From contig NZ_BASE01000064.1 of NCBI RefSeq assembly GCF_000813125.1, positions 1 to 32,237 on the forward strand: 32,237 nucleotides of DNA, in the 5' to 3' direction. Below are positions 31,756-32,237 of the stretch, piece by piece (position 1 is the first letter of the stretch; each line of letters opens with the position of its first letter). Made by a program: the position numbers and the translations under genes. The notes under the pieces were generated by a model, which was given only the letters and a program-made list of their open reading frames with translations, searched no databases and had not been told where the DNA came from. This DNA is from Mesobacillus selenatarsenatis SF-1. Lineage in GTDB: Bacteria > Bacillota > Bacilli > Bacillales > Cytobacillaceae.

Positions 31756-31779
31756 ATACCCTCAAAATTCCTCAAAAAC
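31756..31779 (-). promoter_or_regulatory. Candidate sigB promoter, distal
   Basis: GTTTTT (31779-31774), 12 nt, GGGTAT (31761-31756) on the minus strand, 44 bp upstream of the first candidate. Confidence 0.5.
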
Positions 31780-31830
31780 TGGCGAACCTTGTTGTAAAGC
31801 TTTTTAAAATTTTGGATTGGAGTGGTCGGT

Positions 31831-32016
31831 ATGGAATTACAATCTCAAAAGCCGATTCATCCGACAATACGGAAATGCATGCAGCACCTTGATGTCATAA
31901 AAGCGGATGATAAAACCAAGCAAATCGTCTATATGTATATGGAATCACTTCTTCGAGAAAGAGATATGCTAGTTGCCAGCAAGCAGGAACCAATAGAATC
32001 ACAGATTCATAACTAG
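31831..32016 (+). CDS. Small protein of unknown function
   Basis: A 61-aa, soluble, helix-prone protein beginning MELQSQKPIHPTIRKCMQHL and containing VYMYMESLLRERDML. I do not recognise a family; there is one cysteine and no signal peptide. The gene is supported by ATG 31831 with GGAG about 8 nt upstream and by a strong terminator 30 bp after its stop. It is divergent from the universal stress gene, and their promoters share about 150 bp. Confidence 0.65.
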   Translation: MELQSQKPIHPTIRKCMQHLDVIKADDKTKQIVYMYMESLLRERDMLVASKQEPIESQIHN

Positions 32017-32045
32017 TAAGAACCATCAGTGCTTATTCCAAAGAA

Positions 32046-32080
32046 CAACCGCAGATACCGGAGTATCTTGCGGTTTTTTT
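32046..32080 (+). terminator. Terminator after the small gene
   Basis: AACCGCA-GATAC paired with GTATC-(T)-TGCGGTT, one bulge, loop CGGA, followed by seven T's. Confidence 0.92.
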
Positions 32081-32083
32081 GTT

Positions 32084-32237
32084 GTTTTGTAGGAAGTGAT
32101 GCCGTGTTCGGACAAAACAACGTCTTCAGCATGGGGTTTTGTCTGAAGTGATGCCATGTTCGGACAAAATACCGGCTCAACCAGGCGGTTTTGTCGGAAG
32201 TGATACCAGGTTCGGACAAAACAACGTCTCTAGCATG
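32084..32237. repeat. Second tandem array of 52-bp units, cut by right edge
   Basis: Units start with GTTTTGT at 32084, 32136 and 32188, exactly 52 bp apart; the third is cut after 50 bp. Each contains GAAGTGAT, then TTCGGACAAAA. The start and middle of each unit are complementary (GTTTTGTC.GAA with TTCGGACAAAAC), giving a hairpin of about 35 nt per unit. The sequence is unrelated to the left-hand array, but the period is the same. It follows a terminator immediately and has no gene of its own. Confidence 0.85.

Noticed and set aside
32013-32219. Minus-strand frame of 68 codons at the right edge
   Set aside because: It is a translation of the 52-bp repeats and the terminator, with repeated peptide segments and no ribosome site.

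Overview
The window reads as ordinary chromosome from a spore-forming, low-to-moderate GC Bacillaceae species (Bacillus, Mesobacillus, Cytobacillus type). The signs are strong AGGAGG-type ribosome sites, frequent TTG starts, SpoVR, two sporulation-type kinases, sigE-, sigH- and sigB-like promoters, and TPP and guanidine riboswitches. The left part (pgcA, yhcY, yhcZ, yhdB, yhdC-like, spoVR) follows from memory the gene order around pgcA in Bacillus subtilis. No rRNA, tRNA, CRISPR, prophage or intact transposase gene was seen.

Layout. 1-156: a tandem array of 52-bp units running off the left edge. 348-2853: phosphoglucomutase and a short-chain dehydrogenase, then a terminator and a foldback repeat. 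3297-7443: GAF sensor kinase and response regulator, two small proteins, and spoVR behind a sigE-like promoter. 7535-8903: CzcD zinc/cadmium exporter with an ArsR/CzrA-type operator, and a convergent czrA. 9191-13109: a DUF202 protein, an unrecognised membrane protein and a membrane-bound GGDEF/EAL protein. 13119-13966: guanidine-I riboswitch and SMR guanidinium exporter, separated by foldback repeats. 14022-16621: a PadR, HAAS-domain and DUF4173 membrane-protein cluster. 16739-19234: a coiled-coil protein and an orphan cobalamin-type radical SAM enzyme. 19246-19473: a MITE-like element and a strong hairpin. 19585-21956: a second cation diffusion facilitator and a CNNM/CorC-type exporter. The latter lies behind a roughly 240-nt leader with a multi-stem RNA fold and a hairpin that hides the ribosome site. 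22456-26709: two soluble histidine kinases flanking a GNAT acetyltransferase and a dicarboxylate/amino-acid symporter. 26920-27795: TPP riboswitch and thiT. 27924-30481: feoA, feoB and a 53-aa FeoB-associated Cys-rich protein behind Fnr-like and Fur-like sites. 30573-32016: an XRE regulator, a universal stress protein with two sigB-like promoters, and a small unknown ORF. 32084-32237: a second, unrelated 52-bp array running off the right edge.

Taken together the window is rich in metal and small-ion homeostasis (Zn/Cd, Fe(II), probable Mg efflux, guanidinium) and in sporulation or stress signalling. The observations most worth following are the unrecognised structured leader before the CorC-type gene, the guanidine riboswitch separated from its gene by repeats, the sigH plus Spo0A-box signature before one kinase, the PadR/HAAS/DUF4173 cluster, and the two 52-bp arrays. 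All statements rest on reading the sequence and on recall of protein families; no searches were run.
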